A stretch of DNA of 64,000 bases from Centrapalus pauciflorus (GCA_020465985.1 JAANYP010006955.1:372001-436000), one strand, 5' to 3'; counted from the stretch's first letter, positions 13,239 through 26,100 are shown. Numbers and translations: made by a program. The notes: generated by a model not told the origin, from the sequence alone.

Positions 13239-13404
13239 TATTGTACAATGTACTATTTAATTATAAAAAGCTTAGTATTTGTTAATTTTGTGTTGACAAC
13301 TCGTTTTGCTGACCCGATCCATATTAGAAAATATTTTGACAATATAAATTAAATTAACTATTAAAAAGTGACACCGATAATAAAATATTCTGGATCCGCC
13401 CCCG

Positions 13405-14165
13405 AAGGTATTATTCAGCTGTACGGACGAGAATATTTGTGTAGTCCAACTGAAAGCAATGTTCATCATTTGTACGCGTTCCATGAAGCAAAACATGGAT
13501 TTCGTGGAATGCTCGGTAGCATCGACTGTACACATTTTACATGGATAAATTGCCCTACAGAATGGCGAAGTCAATAAATGTGAGGCGATCACCAACATCC
13601 GACAATTATGCTATAAGCGGTTGCATCGCAAGATTTATGGATTTGACTTGCATTCTTTGGCGTTGCCGGTTTCAACAACGACAACAATGTGGTTAATCAA
13701 TCACCACTATTCAACAACGTTTTAACTGAGATCGCACAGGTTGTTCCTTTTATTATTAACGGAAAACAATACAAATATGAGTACCATCTTACCGACAAGA
13801 TATACCATGAGTGGGCGACTTTTATGAAAATTTTTTCGTGTCCAACCGATGATAAACGAAAAAGACTCAAGGCAGCACTAGAGTCTGCGAGAAAAGACAT
13901 TGGACGAGATTTCAGTGTACTCAAAGCTCGTTTTGCTATAATATAAAACATCGCACGACCATGGCACCCACAAAAAAATTAGACACGTCATGTATGTCAT
14001 ATTACACAATATGATCTTACAAGACGAAAGCGTCGCGATATGTTCATTTCAAGAAATCAAGTTCCACCCCCATCAACATTCGGCTTCCAATGAAGTATAT
14101 CAAGACACGCTATTGGAAATTCGTAATCGGGAAACATATAATAACCTTCATCTAGTTTTTTTACC
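13405..14165 (+). pseudogene. Harbinger transposase, DDE-domain fragment
   Basis: From 13411 the frame reads IIQLYGREYL, then LYAFHEAKHGFRGMLGSIDC (first catalytic Asp in SIDC), ending in a stop after NCPTEWRSQ. The next block has NNDNNVVNQSPLF (second Asp) and continues to CPTDDKRKRLKAALESARKD. There the family's V-E-R catalytic Glu is replaced by I-G-R, so the third catalytic residue is gone. A last block, YVILHNMILQDESV, is the usual C-terminal motif. Stops and frame changes throughout confirm a pseudogene. Confidence 0.82.
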
Positions 14166-14683
14166 TGTACATAATTATAATTTTTATTTATTGTTATGTA
14201 TTTTTTTTATTTTTAATTATGTAATAGTTTTAAATATTTATGAAATTATTTATATTAGTTTTAATTGTTTTATTAATTAAAATGAATTTCTTTTAAAATA
14301 AATTAACAAAGATGGAAATGTATAAAAATGTGAGTATTTCCAACTTAAAAATGTGAGAATGGTAAAGAGAGAAAATCTGACGTGACGCTGAGATGTACAG
14401 AAATATGGGAAGTGGGGAAGGGGAGTACTCCCCTCACCCTTAGTTAAAAACAATTTTGAAATAATAGAAACATTAGAGCAATAGCCAATAGGTACACTTG
14501 AAAAACACATTTTAGTTTTTAACTTTCAAAATTACAAGTAAACTTTAAAATACATTTTTGATGTTTTCACTTTTTTGTTTTCTATCTAGTCAACTTAATA
14601 TCTATATTTATTATTAAAAGAAAACTTTAAAATTATTTTTAGTAGAAAATTTTATTAATAAGTAAGTTTGTATTTAATTTTAG

Positions 14684-14975
14684 GGTTAATTATGAAAAAA
14701 ATCAACAAGTTTTCATGGTTTTTGTGTTTTAGTCTCTCCATGTTATTTTTTAAAAAAAAATCCCCAAGTTAAATTTTTTTTTGGTTTTGTGAAATTTGTC
14801 TACTAGAGTCATGTTATAATTGGTAGACTGAGTTTTCAAATACTGAAAAATCGGGTTCATATAGTCAAATTTCACTAAAAAAAATTAACTTGAGTATTTT
14901 TCTGAAAAAAATATTATGGAGGGATGAATACACAAAAAAATTTGAAAACACATCTATTTTTTTCATAATAATTCC
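14684..14975. repeat. Short inverted-repeat element, copy 1
   Basis: The left end is TTATGAAAAAAATCAACAAG. The right end, reverse-complemented, is TTATGAAAAAAATAGATGTG. The inner part (TGAAATTT-TACTAGAGT, then TCAAATTTCACTAA) is shared with 63715-64000 at the other side of the window, so this is a dispersed family of ~290 bp. Confidence 0.65.
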
Positions 14976-15278
14976 TTAATTTTATATTAAACTTTTTAAA
15001 AACATAAATAGTTAATAAAAATACTCATGTTTACATGGGAAAATAAGTTAGTATGTTATAAAAAGAAGTGAAAAATAAAAAATAAATAAAAATATTATTA
15101 ACACATCCAAACACTCTAAAATATGTTTTTTTTAAATCATCATGTTTTCAGTTTTATTTAAAACGTCAAACCGAAAATTCTCGTTTGCTAAACGCTCCTT
15201 AAATTTTTATAGAACTGGAACATAGGTCTCTAACATTAGATCATTTTGATATGATGGAATTGACCGAATGTAAACTTA

Positions 15279-15652
15279 GAGAGTGTTTGGTTTTTTTGTT
15301 ATAAACGAGATTATTAGCTTATCACGTCACAATAACGCAAATAATTGGTTTAAAGTGTTTGGATTGCGTACTTTAATAAGTGATTATTTGCGTTTAGAGT
15401 TAATCTTACCACACTTTTTTATAAGTTAAAAAATACAGCTTATTTGCTTAATAAGTGATTATTTGATCATTTTACAAGTTAAAACGCAAATACAAACACT
15501 TTAAAAACTGATTATTTGATAATTATGATAACAAACAGTAGAAGTAAAACCAAACACTACATTTCCGGCAGCACTTTTTATTACAACTATTATATGATTA
15601 TTAGTTATCAAAACGCTATAACATTTTTTCAAACGCAAATCCGAACACCCTC
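15279..15652. repeat. Tourist-like MITE, family A copy 1, with TTA target duplication
   Basis: It starts GAGAGTGTTTGG and its other end in reverse complement is GAGGGTGTTCGG. Both flanks carry TTA (15276-15278 and 15653-15655). 374 bp. The body carries repeated words such as AATAAGTGATTATTTG and AAGTTAAAAAATAC. Two further copies lie at about 20140 and 29062. Confidence 0.82.
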
Positions 15653-15710
15653 TTAGTAGTAATGTTTACATACTGTTCCATAATTGGATCCTGTAGATTC
15701 ATATATGTAT

Positions 15711-15930
15711 AGTTGATTTGTATACATAGACATAGTCTTTGTTGTTTTGAATATATTTAGAAAGTTTGAATTTGTTGTTAATAATCATGAATCGAAATGA
15801 ATTGTATCTAAAAAAGTTGATTTGTATACATAGACATAGTCTTTGTTGTTTTGAATATATTTAGAAAGTTTAAATTTGTTGTTAATAATCATGAATCGAA
15901 ATGAATTGTATATAAAAAAGTTGTAAAGAT
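15711..15930. repeat. Two-copy tandem repeat, period 114 bp
   Basis: The block starting AGTTGATTTGTATACATAG at 15711 is repeated almost perfectly from 15825. Only single-base differences were seen, so the duplication is fairly recent. No gene content. Confidence 0.85.
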
Positions 15931-16099
15931 TTTGGGACTAACGAATATTGGATAAAAGTGTGAGGACTCGGTATTGTTTTCTTGCATCCATCTTTTAAAT
16001 CAATTTAATACATACTAACAGAACTCATCATACCTTTTTATGTTGTTATACAAAAATATCATTGTCATTTGGTCCCTTGATTGATATAATCTAAATCTC

Positions 16100-16256
16100 A
16101 TCTTTCAATCGAGCTGACCTAGTGGTAAGGCAATACTGGGGAGTCCAATGACTTCAAGGGAGCAAATTTGTCACTCATCCACATCGAACCTCTAACCTTT
16201 GTTAGGTAGGGTCAAATTTATCTGTGCCCTTTCCAACTAGGCTACACGCCCGGATG
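16100..16256 (-). mobile_element. tRNA-derived SINE
   Basis: On the minus strand a polymerase III promoter is visible: box A TAGCCTAGTTGG (16233-16244) and box B GGTTCGATG (16182-16190), ~43 bases apart, at the head of a ~155-bp unit that starts CCGGGCGTG. The body does not fold as a tRNA beyond this head, so it is a SINE rather than a tRNA gene. The 3' tail end is not sharply defined; no target duplication was assigned. Confidence 0.7.
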
Positions 16257-17434
16257 CCACATCTATCTTTATAAACGTATATGATTGAAAAGGCTAATGA
16301 TTTGTACACAACTACTTCTTGTCATCCACAACAAATAAAGATTTTATAGATTTGTACATCATGATAAAATATACGTCGTATATTGTTATGGACGATAAAA
16401 AGTTATTGTATATAAATCACTATCCAATAGAAAATGTATGTACAGACGTGACAAAAAAAAATATGCTCAGAGACATATTGTCAACTGGCACGACTTTGTT
16501 GAAACAATTCACAACTAATTAACATTAAAACTATAAATTTATATCGTCAATATGAATACATTATATATAGTTGAAAACAAGTTTATTAGTAGAAAACGTT
16601 ATATATTCTTATTAATTGTTGAGAATCCAGCACTATAATTGGATTAAAATTGACATAATTAATTCATCATATATATTGTACACAAATTGTGAAATGCAAA
16701 AACAAAGCTAATCAAATGATAATTAATATAGCATCAATTCATATTACACATGATATCCTGACAAGAATTGATAAACTTACATTTTGTGACTATATATCTA
16801 AATTCAATAACACGAAGACCGACATTGTTTTAAGTATTTAACAATCTAAAACTATCAATATGTTAAATATAAAATATAAAAACAATCAATATTTGAAATA
16901 GATTAACCACAAGATAAAAAAAAATGAAGGTGTTGATCGCGAACAAAAAAGAAGAAGAAGATAGCACACCCTTTGGGACCTCCAAGTCTCCAACACGTCC
17001 CACGGTCAACGTGAAGGAGGTAAATCGCGTAAACTATGATCAAAGGACGTGTGCTATGAATTTAATATCCCCAACCACTAAACTACCATCGCAAAATATA
17101 TGGTCGTGAACAAGGTGATCCCTTAGTCTGGTTCCAGCGGTTGCTTATCGACTAGATGTGGATTATTGGATTAGGAATTAGATAAGAAAATTACTAGATG
17201 GCTAATAATTTTTTTTAATATTATATGGACTGAACATGATTTTGGATTTACACATTATATTCGTATGCTAATCATGCATAAGAATTTTAAATGTAAACGT
17301 AAACATCATTTAAGCAAAACAAAAAAATAATAATAATGATGATGATAATAAATATTTTAGTTACAATATATTCATGTACGTCTACGTAAATTTGTTTGGT
17401 CCATCAATTGATTACGGATAACAAATTAAAATGC

Positions 17435-17435
<1 letters not shown>
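16257..17435. other. AT-rich intergenic DNA
   Basis: No gene recognised. A 61-codon open frame at 16924-17109 has no recognisable motif and was not called. Confidence 0.5.

Positions 17436-17523
<88 letters not shown>
17436..17523. repeat. (GA)n microsatellite, ~44 units
   Basis: An uninterrupted GA run of about 88 bp, likely to vary in length between individuals. GAGA tracts can be bound by plant BBR/BPC proteins, but no gene start is nearby. Confidence 0.97.
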
Positions 17524-17526
<3 letters not shown>

Positions 17527-20139
17527 ATATATATGTTAATTAGTGGTTATGAAAAATTCCACGTGTACATGGTTAGGCGACCAAATTTAATTGGCGGTTT
17601 AGTATAATAACTAATTATAATAATGCACAGTACGTAGTTTGGAACCGTCTTCAATTAACTAATGCAATAATGCCTCCATTGGTCCCACCTTCTTAAGTTA
17701 CAGAAATGATATGTTGTTTAATTTCTTGCAAATTAAATAGAGGTCAGCAATCATAATATATTCCAAGAGTTTACTAGAAATGTGTGTGTCAAAGACAGTA
17801 TAAGAATTTATTTGTATATATATGAAAAAAGAATAACAAAATGTACCACCGGTCCTACAACTAATTAAAAATATGTAAATCGTCTGACCCACAATCAAAA
17901 GACATGTATCCATGGTCTAATTACTATATATACTTTCGACATGGATTTCATGTCCCAATTATAATACTATCACCGGAACCATATATTCTTGGTTTTGTAA
18001 ACTGTGTACGATATTAGGTGTCTAATGGTCTTAAACCATATCAAAACAAAAAAAAAAAAAATGCTAAACCTATTGGTATTGGTACAAGTTCAGTTTGATT
18101 TAATCATTTCATGATTTTTCAATGAACATTTATCACATTTGAAAGAGAAAACTTAACAATTCTGTCTAGCATATATGAAGAAAAAGGCTGTACGAACATT
18201 GCATAGGCGCAACAAAACCGACCCAAAAATGAGAGCTCAAGTTGAGAGTTAGAAGGATGTATACTTGCCAATATGAAATCTCCTTGAGTCCTTGACAATG
18301 CAAAAAGAACAAAGCAAAACCAAAAAGAACAAAAACAATATTGCAGAAAATATAGGCTTTCAAATAACCACAACTTCCCTACATTTATTTATATCCCAAA
18401 GCTTAAAACTTGTTATTAGTTGAAGATTACATTTAACACTGGATGAAGTTGTCATAAATTAAATAAAATCTTTCCTCTAATAACCTTCTTATATATACCA
18501 ATCAAACAAATGAATTTGGATCATCAACAACTCATAACATTGGATCAAGAGTCAAGACCAATTCATATTTTATCATTATTCTAATTTTTAATAAAACCAT
18601 AATATCACCTAACAATTCGATATTATATGGATAAGTTAATCAAGCTTGTTTTCAAGTGTCATTACACAAATTAAGGTGGGTGCTATTCTACCTCCTTTTT
18701 ATGTGGTAGATTATAGATATATCCTTTTGCATCATAATAACTATATTAACACCTAAAATATATTAAAAATTAAAATGATGTAAGTCATATAGTGTTTAAA
18801 CAGAAGAAAGAAGTTTAATTGATTATATTTTATGCAAAAACATGTAATATTATGGGCATGTTTGGCTAGGAGGTTTTACAGGCTTTTTTGGAGCTTCCGT
18901 TGTTTTTTTTTTTTTTTTTTTTGAAAACTCAAGCTCAAAACTCCATTTAAAAGTGAGAGCTCTAGAGCTTTTGTTTTAGAAAAATACACTCTTCTATGAG
19001 AAGCTACATGTCTGCTTGAAGTAGCTTTCAAAAAGCTCTGAGGCTTTTTCATTTGATTATGTCATGAAACTAAAATTCTATTGCAAATAATTAGATACAA
19101 TGGATTCTTTCAACTGTAGATTTTTTTAAGACAACTTAACCGCGATGAGCTGAAACCCGTTTGAGTCAAACTCAACGGATTCCTTTTGAGAAATTTAAGA
19201 CTCAACCACTAACTCATTCATATATGATTCTTTAACCACAGAATTTAATGAAATTTAAAAAGTTTTAACTCCTTTTTGTATCCAAAAATTCAAACACATA
19301 CAATTGAATTTTAATTCTTTTAAATTTCATTAGATAAGTTAAAACGGGCATAAAAACTTTTAGTTAAATCAAATTACATTTTAACTTTTAAATAATGTCA
19401 GTCTTTTTACATCATTTATAAAAGGGAATGTTTTTTTTTTAATTTAGAATATACAACTAGTTTTATAAAACATACAACCAGAATAAAATTACTAGTAGCT
19501 AATTCAACGACCAAATGACCAATGATGGCAAATAGCTGCACGTGTAAGCATAATGATGAATCAAGGGAATAATATATAAGAGTATAATTACATTAACTAA
19601 GTTTACACGGATATAGTTTTCACTTGTTTTATAAATATATACTAGTTTATAATTAGTTAAATAAATACATATAGACTTATGTATTACCTGAATAGGTTTT
19701 AATAAATAATTAGTTAAATAAAATGTCTACAAACTTAAAATTAAACCATGTTAATTCTTATAGAAAAATATAACAAAAGTATAATTATCTCTCATATATA
19801 TTATTTATCCATCTTTTTAAATATTCATAACCAATAGTTACTTTTTCTAAAAAAGAAATTTAATATTTTATTTCTAAATTTATATGTATTTAATCGATAT
19901 AATTTGAAATTCTAATTTTATATAAAACATAATATTTATATATATTTTATAATATATAAAATATTATGAAATATGGTTTATCTTTTATTTTAAAAAATAA
20001 TACAGTGTAATTATCTTTTTAAATAAAACGTGGTGATTTCATGTGGTAATTTATGTTGTCTTTTATTATATACATTTTCCTATCACACTAGCTTTGTGTG
20101 CTCGATCTCACTGTAAGATGCATATGTGGGTTGAGTTTT
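17524..20139. other. AT-rich intergenic DNA
   Basis: No supported gene. A GGGCATGTTTGGCTAGG sequence at 18855 looks like the left end of a MITE, but its partner was not found. Poly-T runs occur at about 18901-18922. Confidence 0.5.
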
Positions 20140-20514
20140 GACCATAGTTTTTGGTTTTGCGTTATGAACGAGATTATTAACTTATTATGTTACAATAACA
20201 CAAATAATTAGTTTAAAGTGTTTGGATTGCATACACTAATAAATGATTAGTTGCGTTTAGAGTTTATTCTACCACACTTTTTCATAAGTTAAAAAATGAA
20301 GTTTATTTGCTTAATAAGTGATTATTTGGTCATTTTACAAGTGAAAATGCAAATACAAACATTTTATAAACTGATTATTTGACAATTATGATAGCAAACA
20401 GCAGTAGTTAAACCAAACACTACATTTCCGTCAGCACTTTTTGTTACAGCTAATTTCTGATTATTAAAACATTACAACACTTTTTCAAACGCAAATCCAA
20501 ACACAAACACCCTA
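20140..20514. repeat. Tourist-like MITE, family A copy 2
   Basis: It matches the 15279-15652 element along its length (TTATGAACGAGATTATTAAC, AAAGTGTTTGGATTGC, TTTTTCAAACGCAAATCC). The right end AACACCCTA abuts TTA. The left terminal repeat is eroded. Confidence 0.8.
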
Positions 20515-21763
20515 TTAATCAATTCGAGTGATGGTTGTAATCAATTGCAACAGACTTGAAAAACGATTGCAATATGCACCTTTCACTTTTTGTGCTCCAC
20601 TTGGACCACTTCTATATCTATTGTAGTCGATTTCCTTACCGCAAAGTGATATTATTTTGTCAAATTCTTTCTATCATAACATGTCTCGTTTAACTACTAA
20701 ATATACTTTTGTATTGATTTAGCCATTAAACTATTGTTTGTATGCATAGTTAGCAAACTTTTTTTTTATCGATTTAACCACTAAGAATTATACGTACTTG
20801 GCCTATAAACTATCATATTCTCTACATTTAGCCATTATGTTCATTTATTTTTTCCAAAATAGAATAGTAAACTAAAGTTTAATGGTTAAATCGATACAAA
20901 AATAGTTTAGTGGTTAAACGAGACAAATTTAAAAATTGAATTGTCAAAATGATACTTAAAACTTTTAAAAATTAAAAATTGTTATGAACACGTTCTCTAA
21001 ATATAAAAAAGTTAGTTTATGAACTCATATATTACGTTAATAATTTTTAATAAATAATTGGTTAAATAAAATGCATATAAACCTAAAATAAAACCATATA
21101 ATGCTAATTTTTATAAGAAAAATATAACAAAAGTACAGTTATTTGTATACATTATTTATCTATCTTTAAAATATTCATGGTCAGTGGTCACTTTTTTTTT
21201 AACAATCTCTTTAATTTTGTTATTTCTAAATTTATTTATATTTAAATGATATAATTTGAAATTTTAATTTTATGTAAAACATAATGTTTATATATTTTTT
21301 TTGTAATAAATGTAATACTATGAAATGTGAGTTATCTTTTATTTTAGAATATTAAAGTGTAAATATTCCTTTAGATGAAACGTGATTATGTCATGTGGCA
21401 ATTTGTGTTATCCGTGAATTGTTTTTATAATTATATATTTAACTAAAAAAATCAGTTTTTTTATACATACTATTACGAACGAGACACAAGTAGCAATGAC
21501 GTTATAAAATTAATTAGATATTTTAATATAAAACCGTAAAATGAAAGATAAAAACAATATTCCGTAATTTATAAAACAAAGCTCCCCACAATAATAAAAT
21601 AAAAATAAAAATAAAACTGAGAAAGCATCAACGAATTGAAATGGAATGATAATGGGAGCAGTCCACTGACGCATGACCTTTATTTAAATTCACCCCTCCC
21701 TCCAAACACCATCATTACTTGTGTTTGTGTGCAATCCCTCCCTCCCTCCCAATCCGATCGATC
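20515..21763. other. Intergenic DNA and promoter region of the DUF617 gene
   Basis: AT-rich with a diffuse duplication: 21040-21400 resembles 19680-20080 (shared words such as ATATAACAAAAGTA and ATATAATTTGAAATT). Close to the gene there is a TATA-like TTTATTTAAAT at about 21678 and a pyrimidine-rich leader with CCCTCCCTCCCTCCC at 21736-21750. Confidence 0.5.
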
Positions 21764-22540
21764 ATGAATCATCATCTTCTTTCTCTGCCCAGAACCAGCA
21801 GCTGCAAGAGCACCACCACAATAATCCCTTCCAATTACATCTCCTCCACCTCCTTCATCGTCGATCCCGCCGCCTCCGCACCACAAGACAAGAACCCTCT
21901 TATCCGAAGACGCCAAACCCACTGCGGCGTCTCCCTATTTCTCCGATCCATTCTCAATGTCATATCAATCCCTACCATCTTCCCCTCCTGCCGCTGGCTT
22001 AGCCTACCATCCCACCTCTCTTTCACGCCCTCTCCAGGTCGCAAAGTCACCGGTACGCTATTTGGAAACCGGAGGGGGCACGTTAGCTTTGCGGTGCAGT
22101 ATGATACGAGATCGGAACCGCTATTGATCGTGGAGCTGGCGGTGTCCACTGCAGCTCTCGTCAAGGAAATGTCGTCTGGGTTAGTTAGGATCGCGCTCGA
22201 ATGCGAAAAACATCACACGAGTTCACGTGTCAACACGAAGCTGTTTCATGAGCCAACGTGGAGCATGTATTGCAACGGGAGAAAGTGTGGTTATGCACAG
22301 TCCCGGGCGTGCACGGGGTCGGACTGGCACGTGCTGAGCACGGTGCAAAGCGTCTCTGTGGGTGCAGGTGTTATACCGGTGGTGGAGGATGGCGGCAAAA
22401 GAAACAGCGAGGGAGAGCTACTGTACATGAGAGCGAGATTTGAGCGAGTTGTGGGGAGTCGTGACTCGGAAGCATTTTACATGATGAACCCGGATGGCAG
22501 TGGAGGGCCTGAACTCAGTATATTTCTGCTTAGAATATAG
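21764..22540 (+). CDS. MIZU-KUSSEI 1-like protein (DUF617 family)
   Basis: A single-exon gene of 258 aa. The N-terminal ~95 residues are Ser/Thr/Pro-rich and low in conservation. The DUF617 domain fills ~95 to the end: KVTGTLFGNRRGHVSFAVQY, then LLIVELAVSTAALVKEMSSG, RIALECEK, EPTWSMYCNGRKCGYA, DWHVLSTVQSVSVGAGVIPV and a C-terminal YMMNPDGSGGPELSIFLLRI. These are the family's diagnostic blocks. The founding member MIZ1 is needed for root bending toward water and affects calcium and auxin signals; other family members are uncharacterised, so the role here is only by family. The ATG at 21764 (ATCATGAAT) is the first in frame; no intron is usual for the family. The domain is intact. Confidence 0.9.
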   Translation: MNHHLLSLPRTSSCKSTTTIIPSNYISSTSFIVDPAASAPQDKNPLIRRRQTHCGVSLFLRSILNVISIPTIFPSCRWLSLPSHLSFTPSPGRKVTGTLFGNRRGHVSFAVQYDTRSEPLLIVELAVSTAALVKEMSSGLVRIALECEKHHTSSRVNTKLFHEPTWSMYCNGRKCGYAQSRACTGSDWHVLSTVQSVSVGAGVIPVVEDGGKRNSEGELLYMRARFERVVGSRDSEAFYMMNPDGSGGPELSIFLLRI

Positions 22541-23128
22541 ATTTTTTTTTTTTTTAAAGTATATTTGTGATTTTGTTAAAAGTCAACCATACGTCTACTT
22601 ATTAAAAGACAAATACGAAATATTCCATGCAAATGAGAATTGAGAAGGCAGGCTGGTTTGTTCTCATGATTTCTTGTACGTGCCTATTAAATATAGTATT
22701 TATTTGGTGTGCTTAATTAACATTTTTCTTAGAAAAAACTACTAGGCCGCATTTTATTATCATCTTAAAAAACGTTGAAATTACAATCGGTCCAGAATAG
22801 AATTTGATTCTTATTTAATAGGATTCTTGATTTTTAACATGCCCAGTTACAAGATTTATGTTTAAGGTTTCAGCAAGGTGTTGTCAGTCGCACCAAATTC
22901 TCATAAATAATATTCATCAATATCAGTTCCATTATTGAAAGGTTTTAGAATGGCTGCTTTCGAACGACAGAGATGTGCATGCTCTCGGGGGAAAAAAATA
23001 AAGAAAGAAAAAAAAGCGGTGTCTGCTAATCTTGTGCTGCGGCATTGCTCTCTCAACTAACACTAAATTAGATTATCAAAATTGTATGTATCACAACAAT
23101 GGTGGCATGTGCCAGTGGATGACAAGCT
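22541..23128. other. Convergent 3' flanks of the DUF617 gene and NTRC
   Basis: The two genes face each other here. A T-run follows the DUF617 stop. No further gene recognised. Confidence 0.6.
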
Positions 23129-26100
23129 TTACTTGTTTGCTTCGATGAACTCCCTGTATTCTTTCTTCATTTTGACCCCTGATATGCTCCTGCAACTCAG
23201 AATTTAAGCATGTCTTGAGAAAACTTTTTATTCTTGTACCAAAAAGCAAGAAAGAATTGGCATGCCAACCTACCTGATCATTTCTTTATGCTTAAAGAAT
23301 TGGACACATGGTGTACCCATGATATTGGCTGCCTCAGCAATTTTTTCATCTTCTTCTATATCAATCTCAACATAATGGACATTCTTCTCAAACTCATCTA
23401 TCACCTTTCAACAAATAAATCATAGTTCAAAATTTAGTTAAATATATATAAACGCTAAGAGGACCAACATCACATACCTTGCTAAGAATTGGCTTCAAGG
23501 TCCTACATGGACCACATGATGGTGCTGTGTATAATACACAAAGAAGCCTAGGACTTTCATGGTACAATTTACGCACCGCATACTGCCCAAGGAGAAATAC
23601 AGAAAGATAAAAGCATGAAATCAATAAAAATGAAACAATAATACCTAGTGAAACTAAAGGCATGGAAAATCATACCTGGCCCTTGTGCTTGGTAACAGTA
23701 ATATCAAATCCTTCCTTCACATCACCTTGTGTGAGCCTTTCCTCAACTTCTTCCGGATGGGGCTGTGACAAGGACAAAACATCAATTTTAATAAGTTCGG
23801 ACAGATATTGGTTTTCTTTTCATTTATGTTGATCCAAGGATTATGCTAATTTTCATTTTTAAGGTAATATAATTTGTATTTTTATGTTCAAAACAGGAAT
23901 TATATCCAGCATATGTAGGGAAGTAAAGCTTGCCTTAGACTTAAGAGTACCATAATGTGCATTTAAGCAACAGTAAACCTACAAACATGTGACAACAAGG
24001 AGAAGAAATTCTATGACATTCACCAAGTCAAATTACCTGATGAAATTCAACAACAAGATTATTGCTGACAAGATATTTCTCCACTGCCAAGGCAGCAATG
24101 CATCCTGATCCAGCTGCAGTTATTGCTTGCCGCCATTCACGGTCCTACAAAATAGTTGACACCATTGGATGTATGAGGATGGTTACAACTTTCATCCAAG
24201 CTTCTGGAAAATTATCAAAATGCAAGCATCTTGCTGCAACTTTGAGTGACATTTACTATACAGACAAATGAGCTTATTGATTGACATGAAATCAACTAGC
24301 AAAGGCTACTATCAATGATTTTTTAAAGATTAAAGATAGGCCAGAGGTGTTTCTTCTGGAAAATTTCTAGCACATTTAATGATACCCAAGGAAACAAAAA
24401 CCATGTTTCTCAGCAAAAACAAATATAAACAATCTCTAATCTTGCTTCTCAATTTTGCAGTGATGGAAAAAAGGTCAGTTGCAGGTAGATATAGAGATCT
24501 CTAATAGAAAATTTGTGTTTCAGTGATAGGTTATAAGCTTGACTATCCATTCTCTTTCCATGTGTTTAATAATGGTAATGAAGATTGACATAAAAAATTC
24601 CATTTCTTTACATGTTGTAGATTCTCTCCATTTTAACAAGGAAAGAACTCAGAAGAGAAACAAATTTTACATTAAAATCAATTCACTATTCCTTTTCATT
24701 GTGAATTATCTTGATAAAAAAAACATGTAAACCCCATGCGATTCCATAGTACCAATTACCAAACGTCCCTTAAGTGATCTAAGTGGATACAGAATGGATA
24801 TGATACCATGTTTGTGTTGAATATACTAAACTAAGGGGCTGTTTGGTAGAGAGATTTGAGGGGAGAGAATTGAGTTTTCTCTTGTTTGGGAGAAATGCTC
24901 TTAATTTTTGGGCGGAGAATTCAATTCTGTGGGAATTGCTTAAAGGCTAAAGATGGAGAAATGCAATTCTCTCCATTTGGTGGAGAAATTGTGAGAATTG
25001 ACTGCCTTGTGTCTGAATTACCATTTCTCCTCTTTATTTCTCTGTTGATACCTGATACCAAACAATATACATAATTTCAATTCTCCACCCATTTTCAATT
25101 CTCTCCAATTCCATTTCTCCCCCAATTCCAATTCCATTTCTCCTCGTTTCTTTTCTCTATACCAAACATACCCTAATATCCTTTCTAAAATGTACTCAGA
25201 CTCTTGGATGATAATGGAGGGTTAACAAAGTTTTGATGGCATGCATACATTTCCTACAACATACAATAAAGTTGAAGAGAAAAAATTAATTAAATAAAAA
25301 CCTTGGTAAATTACCTGAACATCTCCAGCAGCAAACACCCCTTGGGTGGAAGTCTTTGCAGTCCCCGCCTCAACCAAAATATATCCCATGTCATCAAGAT
25401 TAACTTGGCCTTCCAGCAATTGGCTGTTTGGGGAATGACCAATACCATAAAATAATCCTTTGGCTTCCAGTATTGATTCCTCTCCTGTATCAAGTCTTCT
25501 AATCAAGATACCAGACATCTGCCCTTTAGTATTGCTGACAACATCCACAGTCTCTGTGTTGAAGTGCACCGTGATATTTGGATTATCAACAACTCTGAAA
25601 GAATCAACCTGTTATACAAACATTCAGGGAGTTGAAACATAAAATACAAAAAATCAATAGCAATTTAGTTTCACCTAATCGGTAATAACTGATCAGTGAA
25701 AAGGATAAGTTCTATTTCTTGCAAAGAGAACGGAACCATATGGAATACAACCACAAGTCCACAACTAGTAATAGCAGAGAAAGAATAGAAGAGAAATATA
25801 TATCATCTAACCTATCCTGCATGGCTCTTGATGCCCTCAATTGATCCCTACGTACAAGTAAATGTACATGACGAGCATATTTAGTCAAATATATTGCTTC
25901 CTCAGTTGCTGTATCACCTCCTCCAACAACAGCAAGAACTTGACCCTTAAAAAGTGGGGATGCTCCATCACAAATTGCACATGCACTAATTCCCCTACTC
26001 CAGAACTCCTCTTCACGAGGTAATTTGAGTCGTTTGGCAGTCGCTCCTGTAGCCACTATAATGCTATTGCACTTTACCTGTCAAAGAAGACAGTTTGGTC

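Larger units (their letters stand above)
12087..13404 (+). mobile_element. hAT element with 8-bp target duplication, inserted in the Harbinger transposase
   Basis: The element begins CAGGGGCGGATG and its far end, reverse-complemented, begins CGGGGGCGGATCCAG, an inverted repeat with one early mismatch. It is flanked by a perfect 8-bp direct repeat AAGGTATT at 12079-12086 and 13405-13412, the hallmark of hAT insertion. Inside are fragments of a hAT transposase C-terminus and a 426-bp Helitron. At 1318 bp it is far shorter than an autonomous element, so it is internally deleted. Confidence 0.88.
11426..14445 (+). mobile_element. PIF/Harbinger-type DNA transposon remnant, interrupted
   Basis: Transposase remnants on the plus strand at about 11778-12086 and 13405-14165 match the plant nuclease-HARBI1-like family in order. 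Upstream is a GC-richer leader with a TATA-like CTCTATAAATAC near 11644; downstream is a GC-rich tail with GGGGAGTACTCCCC ending in CCCTTA near 14440. Terminal repeats could not be paired, so both outer bounds are approximate. A 1318-bp hAT element sits in the middle. Confidence 0.65.

Noticed and set aside
16100..16256. A tRNA gene on the minus strand
   Set aside because: Box A and box B are present, but the rest does not fold into a cloverleaf; SINE is the better reading.
16924..17109. 61-codon open frame with a Lys/Glu-rich start
   Set aside because: Short, no known motif, no supporting context.
18119..18373. Hydrophobic 65-84-codon open frames on the minus strand
   Set aside because: Phe/Leu-rich frames arise easily in AT-rich DNA; no signal-peptide cleavage pattern, cysteine pattern or family match was seen.
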